Source: an uncultured Bacilli bacterium (GTDB lineage Bacteria > Bacillota_I > Bacilli_A > RF39 > UBA660). From it: a stretch of 32,306 nt of DNA. Shown here piece after piece: positions 15,361 to 24,421 of this stretch. Position 1 is the stretch's first letter, and each line of letters opens with the position of its first letter. The stretch is taken from the NCBI GenBank assembly GCA_934149245.1, contig CAKPER010000014.1:1-32306 (forward strand), read 5' to 3'. The notes beneath the pieces are model-generated. The model made no database searches and was not told where the DNA came from. It saw only the letters and a program-made list of their open reading frames with translations. Made by a program: the position numbers and the translations under genes.

Positions 15361-17794
15361 ATATTATTCCTCCCATAATAACACCACCTATAATTAATGG
15401 GACAAAACTTATGGATTTGTTACTTAATGTATTTGGAACTTTTATTATTTTACTTATATTTAATTTTTTAATTCCTGCATTTGACTTTTCATTATCTGAT
15501 TTCAATTGATTTATTATTTCAAACTTTTTATCTTTTCCATCTCCCAATACATCAAAACAGATTTTATTATCGTTTAATATATACTTTGAGGAAATTGATG
15601 TTTCTTTAAAACAATATGTTCCAATATCTAAGTCCTTTATTGTAATTTCACCATTTTCATCTGTCTCTTTTTTTTCTGAATTCTTATTGTTTTTAGAAAC
15701 TTCTATTATTGTTCCTTTTATTTTATTATTATCATCATCTTTATTTATTATACTAACATTACTTGTTTTCAATTTTTTTATAAATACTACTGAACCTTCT
15801 ACTACTTCTTTTTTATTATCTTTAGGAGTTAAATTTATACATTGTTCTTCGTTTATTTCGTTATCCTTTATACAATATGTTCCTAATTTTAAATTATCTA
15901 ATGTTAATGAGCCTTTAGAATTAGTTATTGAATTCTTTATAAGCTTATCAGTATCTTGTATACTTAATTTCACATTTTTTCTTATATCTGTTTTTTTGCT
16001 ATATATTCCATTTTTTTTGTCTAGCAATTCTTCTTGAGTTAATATTTTAATTCTACCTATAATTGGTTGATTGTAAAAATCAACATTAACAACAACTTTG
16101 TCATCGATGTAAGAATAGGTAGTATTTTCATTAATTGTAAAATCTTTGGTCTTTTCATTTTCAAGATAATTTTTAGGTGTTGTTATTTGTTCAAGACTAT
16201 ATTCTCCATAACCGACTTGAAATGGTAGAAGTATTTCTCCTTTAGAATCTGTATAAAAATAACTAGTTGTTTTTCCAGACTTATCTTTATATGTCAAATA
16301 CTTTTTTGTTTTTTTATTTTTTATTCTATACTTTATATTTGATTCTTCTATATTTTTGTTTGTATTTTTATTTAACGTTGTAATATGAAGTAGGCTTTTT
16401 AATTGTTTGTTTATTAAGTCATATTTAATTTCTATATTAGATTCTTCATCTACCGATAGTTTTATGTCCTTTACTTTATCATAACCATAAGTTGTATTTT
16501 CTTGCTTGATTGTATATTTTCCATATGGCAAAACTACTTTATCTGGGCCTGTTTCTGTTGTTTTTACACTAGTAAATAAATTATCTTTATTGTCATAAAT
16601 ATTAAATATTATACCTGGCTCTCTTTTTAAGGTATCATCCACCTCATATAATTTATTTATTTCAATATTACTTTTGATAACTTCTTCAACTAATGTTATA
16701 GAATTATTAGTAGAACTAAGATCTATTTGGTATCTTGTCTTATTTGATTTATATCCTTTACTAGGCTTATCTTGAATTAAATAATACCTTTTGTGATATA
16801 AATGAACAAAATGATTATTTCCAGTTGAATCTGTTGTTATGGTATTGACATAACTAAAATTCTCAGTATATAATCTATAAACTGCTCCAATTAAACTTGC
16901 TTGTCCTGAGGGAATATTTTTCTTTGTATCCTTATCTATTTGAATAGTGTTCAATCTTTCACCATCTACATATAAATTTAATATCGAATCACTATTATCA
17001 ATATACCCTGGAGATAATAACGCCTGCGAATTATCAAAATAGTATAGTACTGGTTTAGTATCATAATACTTTTCTTTTTCAAAAATTATTTTATCTCCAC
17101 CCATGTAATTATCATTTATATCAATAACTAAATTATTTGGTGATATTGTCACTTTTTGTTTCCCACTTGATTTTAATTTATAAAATTCTAGACGCCCGTC
17201 TTGATACTCATAATTTAGTTTTTCACCTATTTTGGTATTAGTTTGATTAAACTTTAATGTTTGATTATATTTATTTATAAGACTTAATATTTCATTTTTA
17301 TATGCCTCAACATCTATCTTTGGACCATTTACATTTAGTTCAGTTGTCCACGTTATGTCTATATTATTTAAGTATTCCCAAATTAGTTCTTGAGCTGCCA
17401 TATAGTATTTATTATCAGTATGATTTTTATAACCATAGCCAAAATAAGATATTAGCTTTATATAATTTAATTTTTCGGCTGATATGTTTGTTATATTAGA
17501 TTGCTCAGATTCAGTCATAGTTGAATTATAAATGTCTGTTGTCACTTTTTTTCCTATTTCTATACAATAAGAATATTTATTATTTACTTTATACATTTCA
17601 AAATTATATAAATGCACTCTATCTGATAGTGGGGCTACAGCATAAATTCCATCAATTTTTTCTCTAACTAAAGTAGAATCATTTGTTCCAGCTTCTGCTT
17701 GATAGCTAAATGCACACATTACCAACAATATTATACAAATTAATATAACCCATAATATTTTTATTCTTTTTTTTAACACTTCTTTTATTTTCAT
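15329..17794 (-). CDS. Thioester-domain, SpaA-repeat surface adhesin with sorting signal
   Basis: An 821-aa cell-wall-anchored protein. A signal peptide (about 1-35) precedes a thioester domain: Cys77 in YSYCIEIG and Gln135 in AAQELIWEY are the residues expected to form the internal thioester, which in this family reacts covalently with host surfaces. SpaA/Cna-B-like repeats follow (about 290-370, 375-460, 465-565, 570-665 and 670-760), with typical Lys and Glu positions for isopeptide bonds (EINKLYEV, GKYTIKQE, GEYSLEQI, GTYCFKE). The C-terminus is a sorting signal: VPNTL (786-790), a hydrophobic stretch and KKKK. A strong AGAGGAGG site precedes the ATG. The sortase gene overlaps the 3' end. 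Confidence 0.9.
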   Translation of the reverse strand: MKIKEVLKKRIKILWVILICIILLVMCAFSYQAEAGTNDSTLVREKIDGIYAVAPLSDRVHLYNFEMYKVNNKYSYCIEIGKKVTTDIYNSTMTESEQSNITNISAEKLNYIKLISYFGYGYKNHTDNKYYMAAQELIWEYLNNIDITWTTELNVNGPKIDVEAYKNEILSLINKYNQTLKFNQTNTKIGEKLNYEYQDGRLEFYKLKSSGKQKVTISPNNLVIDINDNYMGGDKIIFEKEKYYDTKPVLYYFDNSQALLSPGYIDNSDSILNLYVDGERLNTIQIDKDTKKNIPSGQASLIGAVYRLYTENFSYVNTITTDSTGNNHFVHLYHKRYYLIQDKPSKGYKSNKTRYQIDLSSTNNSITLVEEVIKSNIEINKLYEVDDTLKREPGIIFNIYDNKDNLFTSVKTTETGPDKVVLPYGKYTIKQENTTYGYDKVKDIKLSVDEESNIEIKYDLINKQLKSLLHITTLNKNTNKNIEESNIKYRIKNKKTKKYLTYKDKSGKTTSYFYTDSKGEILLPFQVGYGEYSLEQITTPKNYLENEKTKDFTINENTTYSYIDDKVVVNVDFYNQPIIGRIKILTQEELLDKKNGIYSKKTDIRKNVKLSIQDTDKLIKNSITNSKGSLTLDNLKLGTYCIKDNEINEEQCINLTPKDNKKEVVEGSVVFIKKLKTSNVSIINKDDDNNKIKGTIIEVSKNNKNSEKKETDENGEITIKDLDIGTYCFKETSISSKYILNDNKICFDVLGDGKDKKFEIINQLKSDNEKSNAGIKKLNISKIIKVPNTLSNKSISFVPLIIGGVIMGGIIYNKKKKNNNN

Positions 17795-18095
17795 TTTTTA
17801 CCTCCTCTAATTATATTATTGGCTGTTTATCTTCGATTTCCTTTTAGATTTGGTAAATTTTGTAAAAAAATTGGTAAATTTGATAAATTTAAACACAAAA
17901 GTTAACTATTTGCATTAATAGTTTACATTTTATAACTTTAATTTAAAGATTTTTATAATATAAAAATAAATTTCTAACTGGTTCAAGCAAAAAAAGTTTC
18001 CCATTATTGAATGAGAAACCTATTTTAATTTGTTGAATAACATAAATCTGATTATTATAAACAAAATTATTACGATTATAGTACATTATTTTTTA
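17795..18095. other. 300-base intergenic region upstream of the adhesin
   Basis: No convincing gene. It holds the adhesin SD and a TATAAT at about 17811-17816, a direct repeat TTGGTAAATTT at 17850 and 17871 (21 bases apart, two helical turns), an inverted repeat GTTAACTATT/AATAGTTTAC (17901-17926), and the M13 gene terminator. The repeats are plausible binding sites for control of the adhesin; no factor can be named. Confidence 0.4.
17988..18019 (-). terminator. Intrinsic terminator of the ABC/M13 operon
   Basis: A 10-bp stem (18010-18019 with 17996-18005, one G-U), 4-base loop and seven T on the minus strand. Confidence 0.85.
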
Positions 18096-20039
18096 TTACC
18101 ATACCTTTAAACGCTTCTTAGATGATATGTACATATTATCAAAAATATTTATTTTATAAACTTTATAAAATGCATTAGTTGATGATAAAGTTGCATTTAC
18201 TCTATATTTTGCTGGAGCATGATTATCTTCTAATAATAGTAATTTTTGATATTCATCAGTTGATTTACTATACCAAAGTTTGGCAAACGACTTATACATT
18301 TGGCTTAACTCTTCGTTAGTAGCCTTTTTAGTAGTAGCTAAATTAGTTATGCAGGAGATTGCCCCTAAATCTGCTATGTTTTCATTTAAAGTCTTGGTAC
18401 CATTTATGTATTCTCCATCTATAACTTCATAGTTATTATAATAATTTATGACTTCTTTTTCTAATTTTTGATAATTTTTTTTATCAACATTTGTCCACCA
18501 ATTTTCTAAGTTTCCATTTGAGTCAAACTTAGAGCCATTACTATCAAATGCATGGGTAATTTCATGTGCAATTATCATACCTATTGAGCCTAGTTTTTGA
18601 TAATATGAATCATTATTGTTCAAAAGGTTGATAGTAGCTGTAGGGAAATTAATTGAATTATCACTTGGATTATAGTAGGCATTTACAGTAAACTCAGGCA
18701 ATAAATTTTCATCAATATTATGTTCTAACCTATATATTTCATGTTCTTTTTGTTTAGCTTTTATAAGTAGAATATTTTTGATAAGACTATAATTATCATC
18801 TAATTTATAATCTGTTGGATTATCTTTTTGTTCTTTTATAGTTCCAACATTTATACTCATTTTAGTTAATTTATTCTGAGCTTCTTTTTTTGTTTTAGCA
18901 CTTAACCAATTTAATGAAGATATATTCTTGTTATATGTAATTAAGATATCATTTATTAAATTTTCTATTTCTTTTTTTTCTTTTGAAGTTAAATATTTTT
19001 GACTGTAACTTAAATTAATATCATAATTAAAAACATTTTTTAAAATATTATAAGCTCTAGTCTTAGTATCTAGACTTTCTTTAGAACCAGATAATTTATT
19101 ATTTAATTCATAGATTAAGTTTGCATAGTTTTTGGATAAATAAATTGCATAATTTTCTAATATTTTTAATTTGACACTTTCTTTTAAAAGGTCTAAGTTT
19201 TCTTCTTTTAGGTAACTATTCATAGCTTTATAATTTCCTATATCTACAATACTAATTTTTGTATCAAGTGGAATTTTTTTGCTTTTTAGATATTCTTGAA
19301 TATTTAGATTACTATATATATCTTGAAGTTCATCTTGAGAAATTAGATGGTAATAATTAGATATCTCTTGTAAGTTAGATGAAAGCTTAGATTTTTTTGA
19401 AATATCAATATACATATTGGTAATATCATTAGATATAATTCTTGACTTTGCTTTTGAATAACCATATTCTTTTAAAAGTTTTATACCATACTGCTTTATA
19501 AGAGCTTTATATGACATATAATCATCATTTATATAATAATCACTATTTGCACCAAAATCATAGGTAATAGGATAAAAATAGCCAATATTATTTTGGTTAT
19601 CTTTCATATCATTATCTATTTTAATATTTGTAAATATATCTATTTGAAGTGTATTTTCAATTTCTGTAGCATTAGCTATAAACTCATTTAAATTTTGAGA
19701 TGAATCTATTTTTTCTAAATATTGAAATATTTCTTTGTTATCACTATTTTTTGTTTCATCATTTATTAACTGATTGTATAATATATTCATATTTTCATTC
19801 TTATGCTCTTTTAGCAATGTATTTATAATTTCATCTGTTTGTTTATCTACTTTATCTTGTACTATACTAAAACTACTAATATTGTATTCGTTTCTTTTTA
19901 ATTTATTTGCTAGTTTTTCTTTATTTACATATGTATAATAATCATTTTTTAATAGATTGTTTTTTTCTAGTTTAAGTAAAATTAAGCCTATAATTACTAT
20001 TATAACTAGCATTATATTTAGTATTGTCTTTTTCTTCAT
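18096..20039 (-). CDS. M13-family (neprilysin/PepO-like) zinc metallopeptidase
   Basis: Membrane-anchored peptidase that cleaves oligopeptides outside the cell. About 647 aa: a basic N-terminus and one hydrophobic anchor (about 5-24), an alpha-rich M13 N-domain, then the catalytic part with substrate-binding NAYYNPSDNSINFP, zinc motif IIAHEITHAFD (two His and Glu) and the third ligand in NENIADLGA. The frame opens at a TTG (20051), but the ATG at 20039, just after GGAGAG, is the likely start. It follows the ABC-2 permease by one base, so translation is coupled. It may degrade or process the peptide handled by the transporter, which is inference. Confidence 0.92.
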   Translation of the reverse strand: MKKKTILNIMLVIIVIIGLILLKLEKNNLLKNDYYTYVNKEKLANKLKRNEYNISSFSIVQDKVDKQTDEIINTLLKEHKNENMNILYNQLINDETKNSDNKEIFQYLEKIDSSQNLNEFIANATEIENTLQIDIFTNIKIDNDMKDNQNNIGYFYPITYDFGANSDYYINDDYMSYKALIKQYGIKLLKEYGYSKAKSRIISNDITNMYIDISKKSKLSSNLQEISNYYHLISQDELQDIYSNLNIQEYLKSKKIPLDTKISIVDIGNYKAMNSYLKEENLDLLKESVKLKILENYAIYLSKNYANLIYELNNKLSGSKESLDTKTRAYNILKNVFNYDINLSYSQKYLTSKEKKEIENLINDILITYNKNISSLNWLSAKTKKEAQNKLTKMSINVGTIKEQKDNPTDYKLDDNYSLIKNILLIKAKQKEHEIYRLEHNIDENLLPEFTVNAYYNPSDNSINFPTATINLLNNNDSYYQKLGSIGMIIAHEITHAFDSNGSKFDSNGNLENWWTNVDKKNYQKLEKEVINYYNNYEVIDGEYINGTKTLNENIADLGAISCITNLATTKKATNEELSQMYKSFAKLWYSKSTDEYQKLLLLEDNHAPAKYRVNATLSSTNAFYKVYKINIFDNMYISSKKRLKVW

Positions 20040-20040
20040 A

Positions 20041-21192
20041 TTACTCTCCAAATAAAACTCTTTCTGATTTATATTGTTTAATTATATAATTAATAACTAT
20101 ATAGACATAGAATATTGTTGATATAAAAACTAGCATTATATTTAAGTAATTTATTTTACTAGAAAATGTATCCATTAATAATTGTACATAATTTGCTACT
20201 GGAATTAAGTAATATATTGTTGTTATTTTTATACCTAATATGGATATCATCATAGGAATTACTGTTATTATACTTAGTACTTGAGATGATGATTGAGCTT
20301 CTTTGTATGTTTTGGCGAATGAAATTATGGCTATTGCTAAACCAGATATAAATAATGAGGCTGCTAGGCAAATTACAACTCCTAAAAAGATTGATTGTAC
20401 ACTAAAGGAAATTGATATATCTTTGAAAACTTTAAAGTTTAGAGAAGCTACTAAGATACTAGATACTGTTAATATTAGCCCTATCATTGACGCTACTATG
20501 CTTGATATAACCGTTGCTAGATATTTGCCAATTATTAACTCTTTGGCTGTTACGGGAAATGTTAATAAGGTTTCTAAGGTTCCATTCTCTTTTTCTACTG
20601 CTGTTGCTGATGAAGCCATATTTGTAGAGGCTAATACTATGGCCATAATTATGTAAGTAAAGGAGATTGAAAAAATCATATTTAAAATAAAGTTTTCTCC
20701 ATCTAAGTCTATTATTTTGTATTTAAAATTATCATAAACTTGCTTGGTATCTATATCTTCTCCAGTTAGATATAATTTTGCTAATTGATTATTATAAGTT
20801 TCTAGATAGGTTGTTATGTAATTTGTAGCATACATCCCCTCCTCTGAGTCTTTATTAGTATAAATTTTATACTCTTTTTCCTTATAATCATAATCTATAT
20901 ATGCAGATACTACTTGTTTTTTATATGCGACTTTCATATCTGATAGATTTTTGTAATATTTTGTTTTTAAATTACATTCTTTTAAAATAGCTTTTTCAGT
21001 AGTATTTGTTTTATAATTAATGGCTATATTATAATATTTTTCCTTAGATTGGTTATCATATATATATGAGTATAAAAAGATCATAACAGGAATTAAAATA
21101 GGAAAAACTAGTAAGGTAATGAATGTTTTTTTATCTCTAATCATCGAACGTAATTCTTTTTTTATTGTAACTATAACGCTATTTTTATTCAT
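20041..21192 (-). CDS. ABC-2 type transporter permease (NatB-like)
   Basis: About 383 aa with the typical ABC-2 layout: first membrane segment (LLVFPILIPVMIFLYSYIY), a large outer loop (about 50-170), then five segments at the C-terminal half, including ASSATAVEKENGTLETLLTFPVTAKELIIGKY, the conserved coupling region (E-x-x-x-G-T-x-E-x-L). This matches NatB/YhaP-like Na+ or drug exporters. The ATG at 21192 has AGGAAG eight bases upstream; a GTG at 21201 is too close to that site. It overlaps the ATPase gene by eight bases and the M13 gene follows at once. Confidence 0.88.
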   Translation of the reverse strand: MNKNSVIVTIKKELRSMIRDKKTFITLLVFPILIPVMIFLYSYIYDNQSKEKYYNIAINYKTNTTEKAILKECNLKTKYYKNLSDMKVAYKKQVVSAYIDYDYKEKEYKIYTNKDSEEGMYATNYITTYLETYNNQLAKLYLTGEDIDTKQVYDNFKYKIIDLDGENFILNMIFSISFTYIIMAIVLASTNMASSATAVEKENGTLETLLTFPVTAKELIIGKYLATVISSIVASMIGLILTVSSILVASLNFKVFKDISISFSVQSIFLGVVICLAASLFISGLAIAIISFAKTYKEAQSSSQVLSIITVIPMMISILGIKITTIYYLIPVANYVQLLMDTFSSKINYLNIMLVFISTIFYVYIVINYIIKQYKSERVLFGE

Positions 21193-21940
21193 TAGTTTCA
21201 CTTCCTATCAATGCAAAAAAGCTGTCTCTTAGATTTTTTTTATTGGTTATTTTCTTTATTTCTTTAGGAGAACCATTAGCTATTATTTGTCCTTTATTTA
21301 ACATAATTATTCTGTCACAAATGTGTTCTGCTTCTTCCATATAATGAGTTGAATATAAAATACATTTCTTTCTATTTCTTTCTTCTTTTACAAATTCTAG
21401 AATTACTTGACTAGAAATAACATCTAAACCGCTTGTTACTTCATCTAAAATATAATATTTTGGATCATGAATTAAGACACGTGCAATATTTGTTCTTTGA
21501 TATTGTCCTGTTGATAGATTTTCAATTTTTTGATGGACAAATGATTCCATATCAAATTTTTTTACTATCATATTAATTCTAGCGTTTAATTTATCTTTTG
21601 GTACTTGATAATAATTTCCACACATTTCTAATAATTCATAAGGAGAAATATCTTTATATAATTTAGTGTTTCCTGAAAGATAGGCTATTTCTTTTTTTAT
21701 TTCAATAGAATTATTTTTATAATCTTTCTCATCTATTGTAATACTACCTTCACTTGGTTCCATAATTCCTGCTATTATTCTAAGTAACGTCGTTTTTCCA
21801 GCACCATTTGGGCCTAATATTCCTATTATTTCTCCTGGTTTAGCTTCAAATGATATATTATTATCTGCATAAAAAGTTATTTGTTTTTTTTTAGAAATAC
21901 TTTTTTTAAATTCTTTTTTTATGTTATTTACTTTTAACAT
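21185..21940 (-). CDS. ABC transporter ATP-binding protein (NatA-like)
   Basis: A 251-aa ABC ATPase of the ABC-2 exporter class, pairing with the next gene. Walker A is GPNGAGKTTLL, signature LSTGQYQRTNIARVL, Walker B YYILDEVTSGLD, H-loop STHYMEEAEHICD. A strong AGGAGG site precedes the ATG and a TATAAT lies at 21961-21966, between the eno terminator and the gene, so this operon has its own promoter. The substrate is not shown. Confidence 0.92.
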   Translation of the reverse strand: MLKVNNIKKEFKKSISKKKQITFYADNNISFEAKPGEIIGILGPNGAGKTTLLRIIAGIMEPSEGSITIDEKDYKNNSIEIKKEIAYLSGNTKLYKDISPYELLEMCGNYYQVPKDKLNARINMIVKKFDMESFVHQKIENLSTGQYQRTNIARVLIHDPKYYILDEVTSGLDVISSQVILEFVKEERNRKKCILYSTHYMEEAEHICDRIIMLNKGQIIANGSPKEIKKITNKKNLRDSFFALIGSETNE

Positions 21941-21990
21941 AAATACCTCCTCTTCGTTACATTATATATGTTTTTTTCTAAAATATTGAT

Positions 21991-22026
21991 AAAGAAAAAG
22001 AATGACACTTCTTAGCAACATTCTTT
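21991..22026 (-). terminator. Intrinsic terminator of eno
   Basis: An 8-bp stem (22019-22026 with 21997-22004) with a 14-base loop followed by a T-rich tail on the minus strand; it overlaps the eno stop. Confidence 0.65.
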
Positions 22027-23251
22027 ATCTGTTTAATTCTTCTTCTATTCTTATTAATTGATTATATTTACATATTCTATCTGTTCTAGACATTGAACCA
22101 GTTTTAATTTGGCCTAAATCTAATCCTACAGCTAAATCAGCTATAGTAGTATCTTCAGTTTCACCACTTCTATGAGATATTATAGTTTTATAACCATTTT
22201 CTTTTGCTAAAGCTATTGTCTCTAGAGTTTCAGTTATTGTCCCAATTTGATTAACTTTTAATAATATAGCATTACCAGCTTTTTTATCAATACCCATTTG
22301 AAGATATTTTTTATTTGTAACAAATAAATCATCTCCAACTAGTTGAATTTTATCACCTAGCTTCTCTGTTACTTTTGTAAATCCTTCCCAATCATTTTCG
22401 TCTACTGGATCTTCAATTGAGATTATTGGATACTTGTTTACTAATTCTTCGTAAAATTCTATTAATTCATCTGTTGTTAAGCTTCTACCTTCACCTACTA
22501 ATTCATATTTTCCATCTTTATAAAATTCACTTGCTGCTACATCAATAGCTATATTAACATCTTTTCCAGGAATATATCCAGCTTTCTTTATTGCTTCAAC
22601 GATTAATTCAAATCCTTCTGTATTGTTTTCTAAGTCTGGAGCAAATCCACCTTCATCTCCTACTCCTGTTGCAAGACCTTTTTCATTTAATACTTTCTTT
22701 AAATGATGAAATACTTCTGCCCCTACTCTAATTCTTTCTTTAATAGTGTCTCTCATAGGAATAATCATAAATTCTTGAAAGTCTAGTTTATTATCAGCAT
22801 GTGCTCCACCATTTATGATATTCATCATTGGTCTTGGAAGAGTTGTTCCATTACCAATATATTTATATAGTGGCAAGCCTTTTTGATTAGCTGTGGCTTT
22901 CATTGCAGCCATAGAAATTCCTAAAATTGCATTTGCACCATACTTTGACTTAGTTTCTGTTCCATCTGCTTCAATCATAGCATAATCTAATTTTTCTTGG
23001 TCTTCTGCATCCATTCCAATTACCAAGTCTTTTAAAGGGCCATTTACGTTAGCTACTGCTTTTTCTACTCCCTTACCCATGAATTTTTCTCCACCATCAC
23101 GTAATTCTAGAGCTTCTCTTTGACCAGTAGATGCACCACTAGGAACTGCTGCTCTACCAAGAGTGCCATCTTCTAATATTACATCAACTTCAACTGTTGG
23201 GTTTCCTCTTGAATCCAATATTTCTCTTCCAATAACATTTTTAATTTTCAT
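22025..23251 (-). CDS. eno: Enolase
   Basis: Glycolytic conversion of 2-phosphoglycerate to phosphoenolpyruvate. The 408-aa protein has EILDSRGNPTVEVDV, AVPSGASTG, GVGDEGGFAPDL, AIDVAASEFY (Mg), SIEDPVDENDW (Mg), VGDDLFVTN (Mg), LLKVNQIGT (catalytic Lys), SHRSGETED and the end KYNQLIRIEEEL. It lacks about 15-20 C-terminal residues present in B. subtilis enolase and reads KTGSMSRTDR where most have KTGAPSRTDR; catalytic residues are intact. A GGAGAGG site precedes the ATG. The upstream gene is 30 bases away. Confidence 0.97.
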   Translation of the reverse strand: MKIKNVIGREILDSRGNPTVEVDVILEDGTLGRAAVPSGASTGQREALELRDGGEKFMGKGVEKAVANVNGPLKDLVIGMDAEDQEKLDYAMIEADGTETKSKYGANAILGISMAAMKATANQKGLPLYKYIGNGTTLPRPMMNIINGGAHADNKLDFQEFMIIPMRDTIKERIRVGAEVFHHLKKVLNEKGLATGVGDEGGFAPDLENNTEGFELIVEAIKKAGYIPGKDVNIAIDVAASEFYKDGKYELVGEGRSLTTDELIEFYEELVNKYPIISIEDPVDENDWEGFTKVTEKLGDKIQLVGDDLFVTNKKYLQMGIDKKAGNAILLKVNQIGTITETLETIALAKENGYKTIISHRSGETEDTTIADLAVGLDLGQIKTGSMSRTDRICKYNQLIRIEEELNR

Positions 23252-23281
23252 TTTGCCTCTCCTTTTCTTTCATATTAGAAA

Positions 23282-23824
23282 TTAATAATTTCTTTTTCTA
23301 ATTCTTTGTTTTACTGAAAAATTTCTATTTCTAATGTACTCTTTTTCAGCGCAATATATTAAATCACATTTAGGATCATATATGTTTTCTTCTATGTATC
23401 CAAAAATTTTAGCATAATCACGTTTAATTACTAACATTAGGGTAGTATCATATATCCAGTTATCAGCAAATAACCAAGTATGCTCGCCATTTGCACAATT
23501 TTTTGTTCCTTTTAATAGTGGTAAATATCCTCCACATAGATAATAATAAGTATCAAAGGAAAAACTTAATTGTCTTGCTGCTACTACGCACCCTCCAATA
23601 TTATTACCTTCTACAAATACATCTTCAAAGTTATTTACAGTATTTAAATTTTGGGCATTAATTTTTTGCCATATATCCTCACTAAAACCAGTTATACTCC
23701 CTATTCTTACTCCATCATCTACTACTTTTTTGAAATTTTCATCATTAGAGTATAATCTTTTTAGTTCATCATAGCACTTATAATCTTTTCTTGTTTCACT
23801 AATTAATTTTTTTAATACTTCCAT
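23282..23824 (-). CDS. Unknown protein with possible papain-like Cys/His/Asp site
   Basis: A 180-aa soluble protein, family not recognised. No signal peptide. The conserved-looking core runs GNNIGGCVVAARQLSFSFD, then GGYLPLLKGTKNCANGEHTW, then NWIYDTTLML: a Cys at a helix start, a His in a strand and an Asp some ten residues on, the order found in papain-like and transglutaminase folds. The N-terminus is a charged helix and the C-terminus is very basic. An AGGAGG site precedes the ATG. It lies directly upstream of eno. The catalytic interpretation is inference from motif spacing only. Confidence 0.5.
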   Translation of the reverse strand: MEVLKKLISETRKDYKCYDELKRLYSNDENFKKVVDDGVRIGSITGFSEDIWQKINAQNLNTVNNFEDVFVEGNNIGGCVVAARQLSFSFDTYYYLCGGYLPLLKGTKNCANGEHTWLFADNWIYDTTLMLVIKRDYAKIFGYIEENIYDPKCDLIYCAEKEYIRNRNFSVKQRIRKRNY

Positions 23825-23888
23825 TACTGCCTCCTACTATTCAAAGTCGTATCAACAACTACTTCACTATTAGACTTTAAAATAGCAT

Positions 23889-23919
23889 AAGATTAAGTTA
23901 AAGAATTATAACTTAATCT
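23889..23919. terminator. Hairpin downstream of tRNA-Trp
   Basis: A perfect 11-bp inverted repeat (23890-23900 with 23909-23919) with an 8-base loop, between tRNA-Trp and the next gene. The T-tail is weak on both strands, so the terminator call is tentative. Apart from this, the tRNA and its promoter, I see nothing in 23825-24157. Confidence 0.45.
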
Positions 23920-23959
23920 CATTTTATAAAAAATTTTTAGTAAAAAAATTATATACTAA

Positions 23960-24033
23960 TGGCAGGGGATGAGAGAATCGAACTCCCAACTAAAGTTTTG
24001 GAGACTCCTATTATACCATTTAACTAATCCCCT
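23960..24033 (-). tRNA. tRNA-Trp(CCA)
   Basis: A 74-nt tRNA with acceptor AGGGGAT/ATCCCCT, encoded CCA after discriminator G, D-arm TAGTTAAATGGTATAATA, anticodon loop CTCCAAA (anticodon CCA) and T-loop TTCGATT. Two G-U pairs weaken the anticodon stem. Trp is encoded by TGG here and TGA ends genes such as prkC, agreeing with a CCA anticodon. Confidence 0.95.
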
Positions 24034-24055
24034 AGTAATTTCTTAATATGTTTAC

Positions 24056-24084
24056 ATTATATCATAATTATATTGTTTTAACAA
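24056..24084 (-). promoter_or_regulatory. Promoter of tRNA-Trp
   Basis: The minus strand has TTGTTA (24079-24084), a 17-base spacer and TATAAT (24056-24061), about 22 bases upstream of the tRNA. Confidence 0.75.
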
Positions 24085-24157
24085 TAGGATTAGTGAATGA
24101 TTATAATTTTTTCTCGTAGATTTTATTAAAAGCGCCCAAATATTAACTTAACAGTTT

Positions 24158-24421
24158 TTACTTAGGCTTTATTACATTATCTATTACTTGAGTGATTTCG
24201 TTCCATTCCTCTTTTGTTGCTGGTTCTCCTATAAAGGGGGTTGGGAGATTTTTATCATATTTGGCTACATAAAATCTAATTTTTTTATTTTGATCGTATG
24301 TATTATCTGTATAAACTACGTAATTATTTCCATTTATAACACTTTTAAATGTTAAAATAACATTATAATCAACTTTTGTACCATTTGCTAGTACTGTTGA
24401 TATTCTTAATTGTTCATTCAT
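24158..24421 (-). CDS. DUF1292 family protein
   Basis: An 87-aa acidic-core protein. The pattern ILTFKSVINGNNYVVYTDN followed by IRFYVAKYD and a C-terminal EWNEITQVIDNVI matches DUF1292 (YrzB-like), whose function is unknown. Its ATG overlaps the stop of the upstream gene by four bases, so the two are translationally coupled. Confidence 0.75.
   Translation of the reverse strand: MNEQLRISTVLANGTKVDYNVILTFKSVINGNNYVVYTDNTYDQNKKIRFYVAKYDKNLPTPFIGEPATKEEWNEITQVIDNVIKPK

Noticed and set aside
17850..17926. CRISPR-like or tandem repeat array
   Set aside because: Only two copies of an 11-base AT-rich repeat and no spacers; better seen as possible binding sites.
18024..18095. Small minus-strand frame after the M13 gene
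   Set aside because: It has an ATG but no SD and reads through the terminator hairpin.
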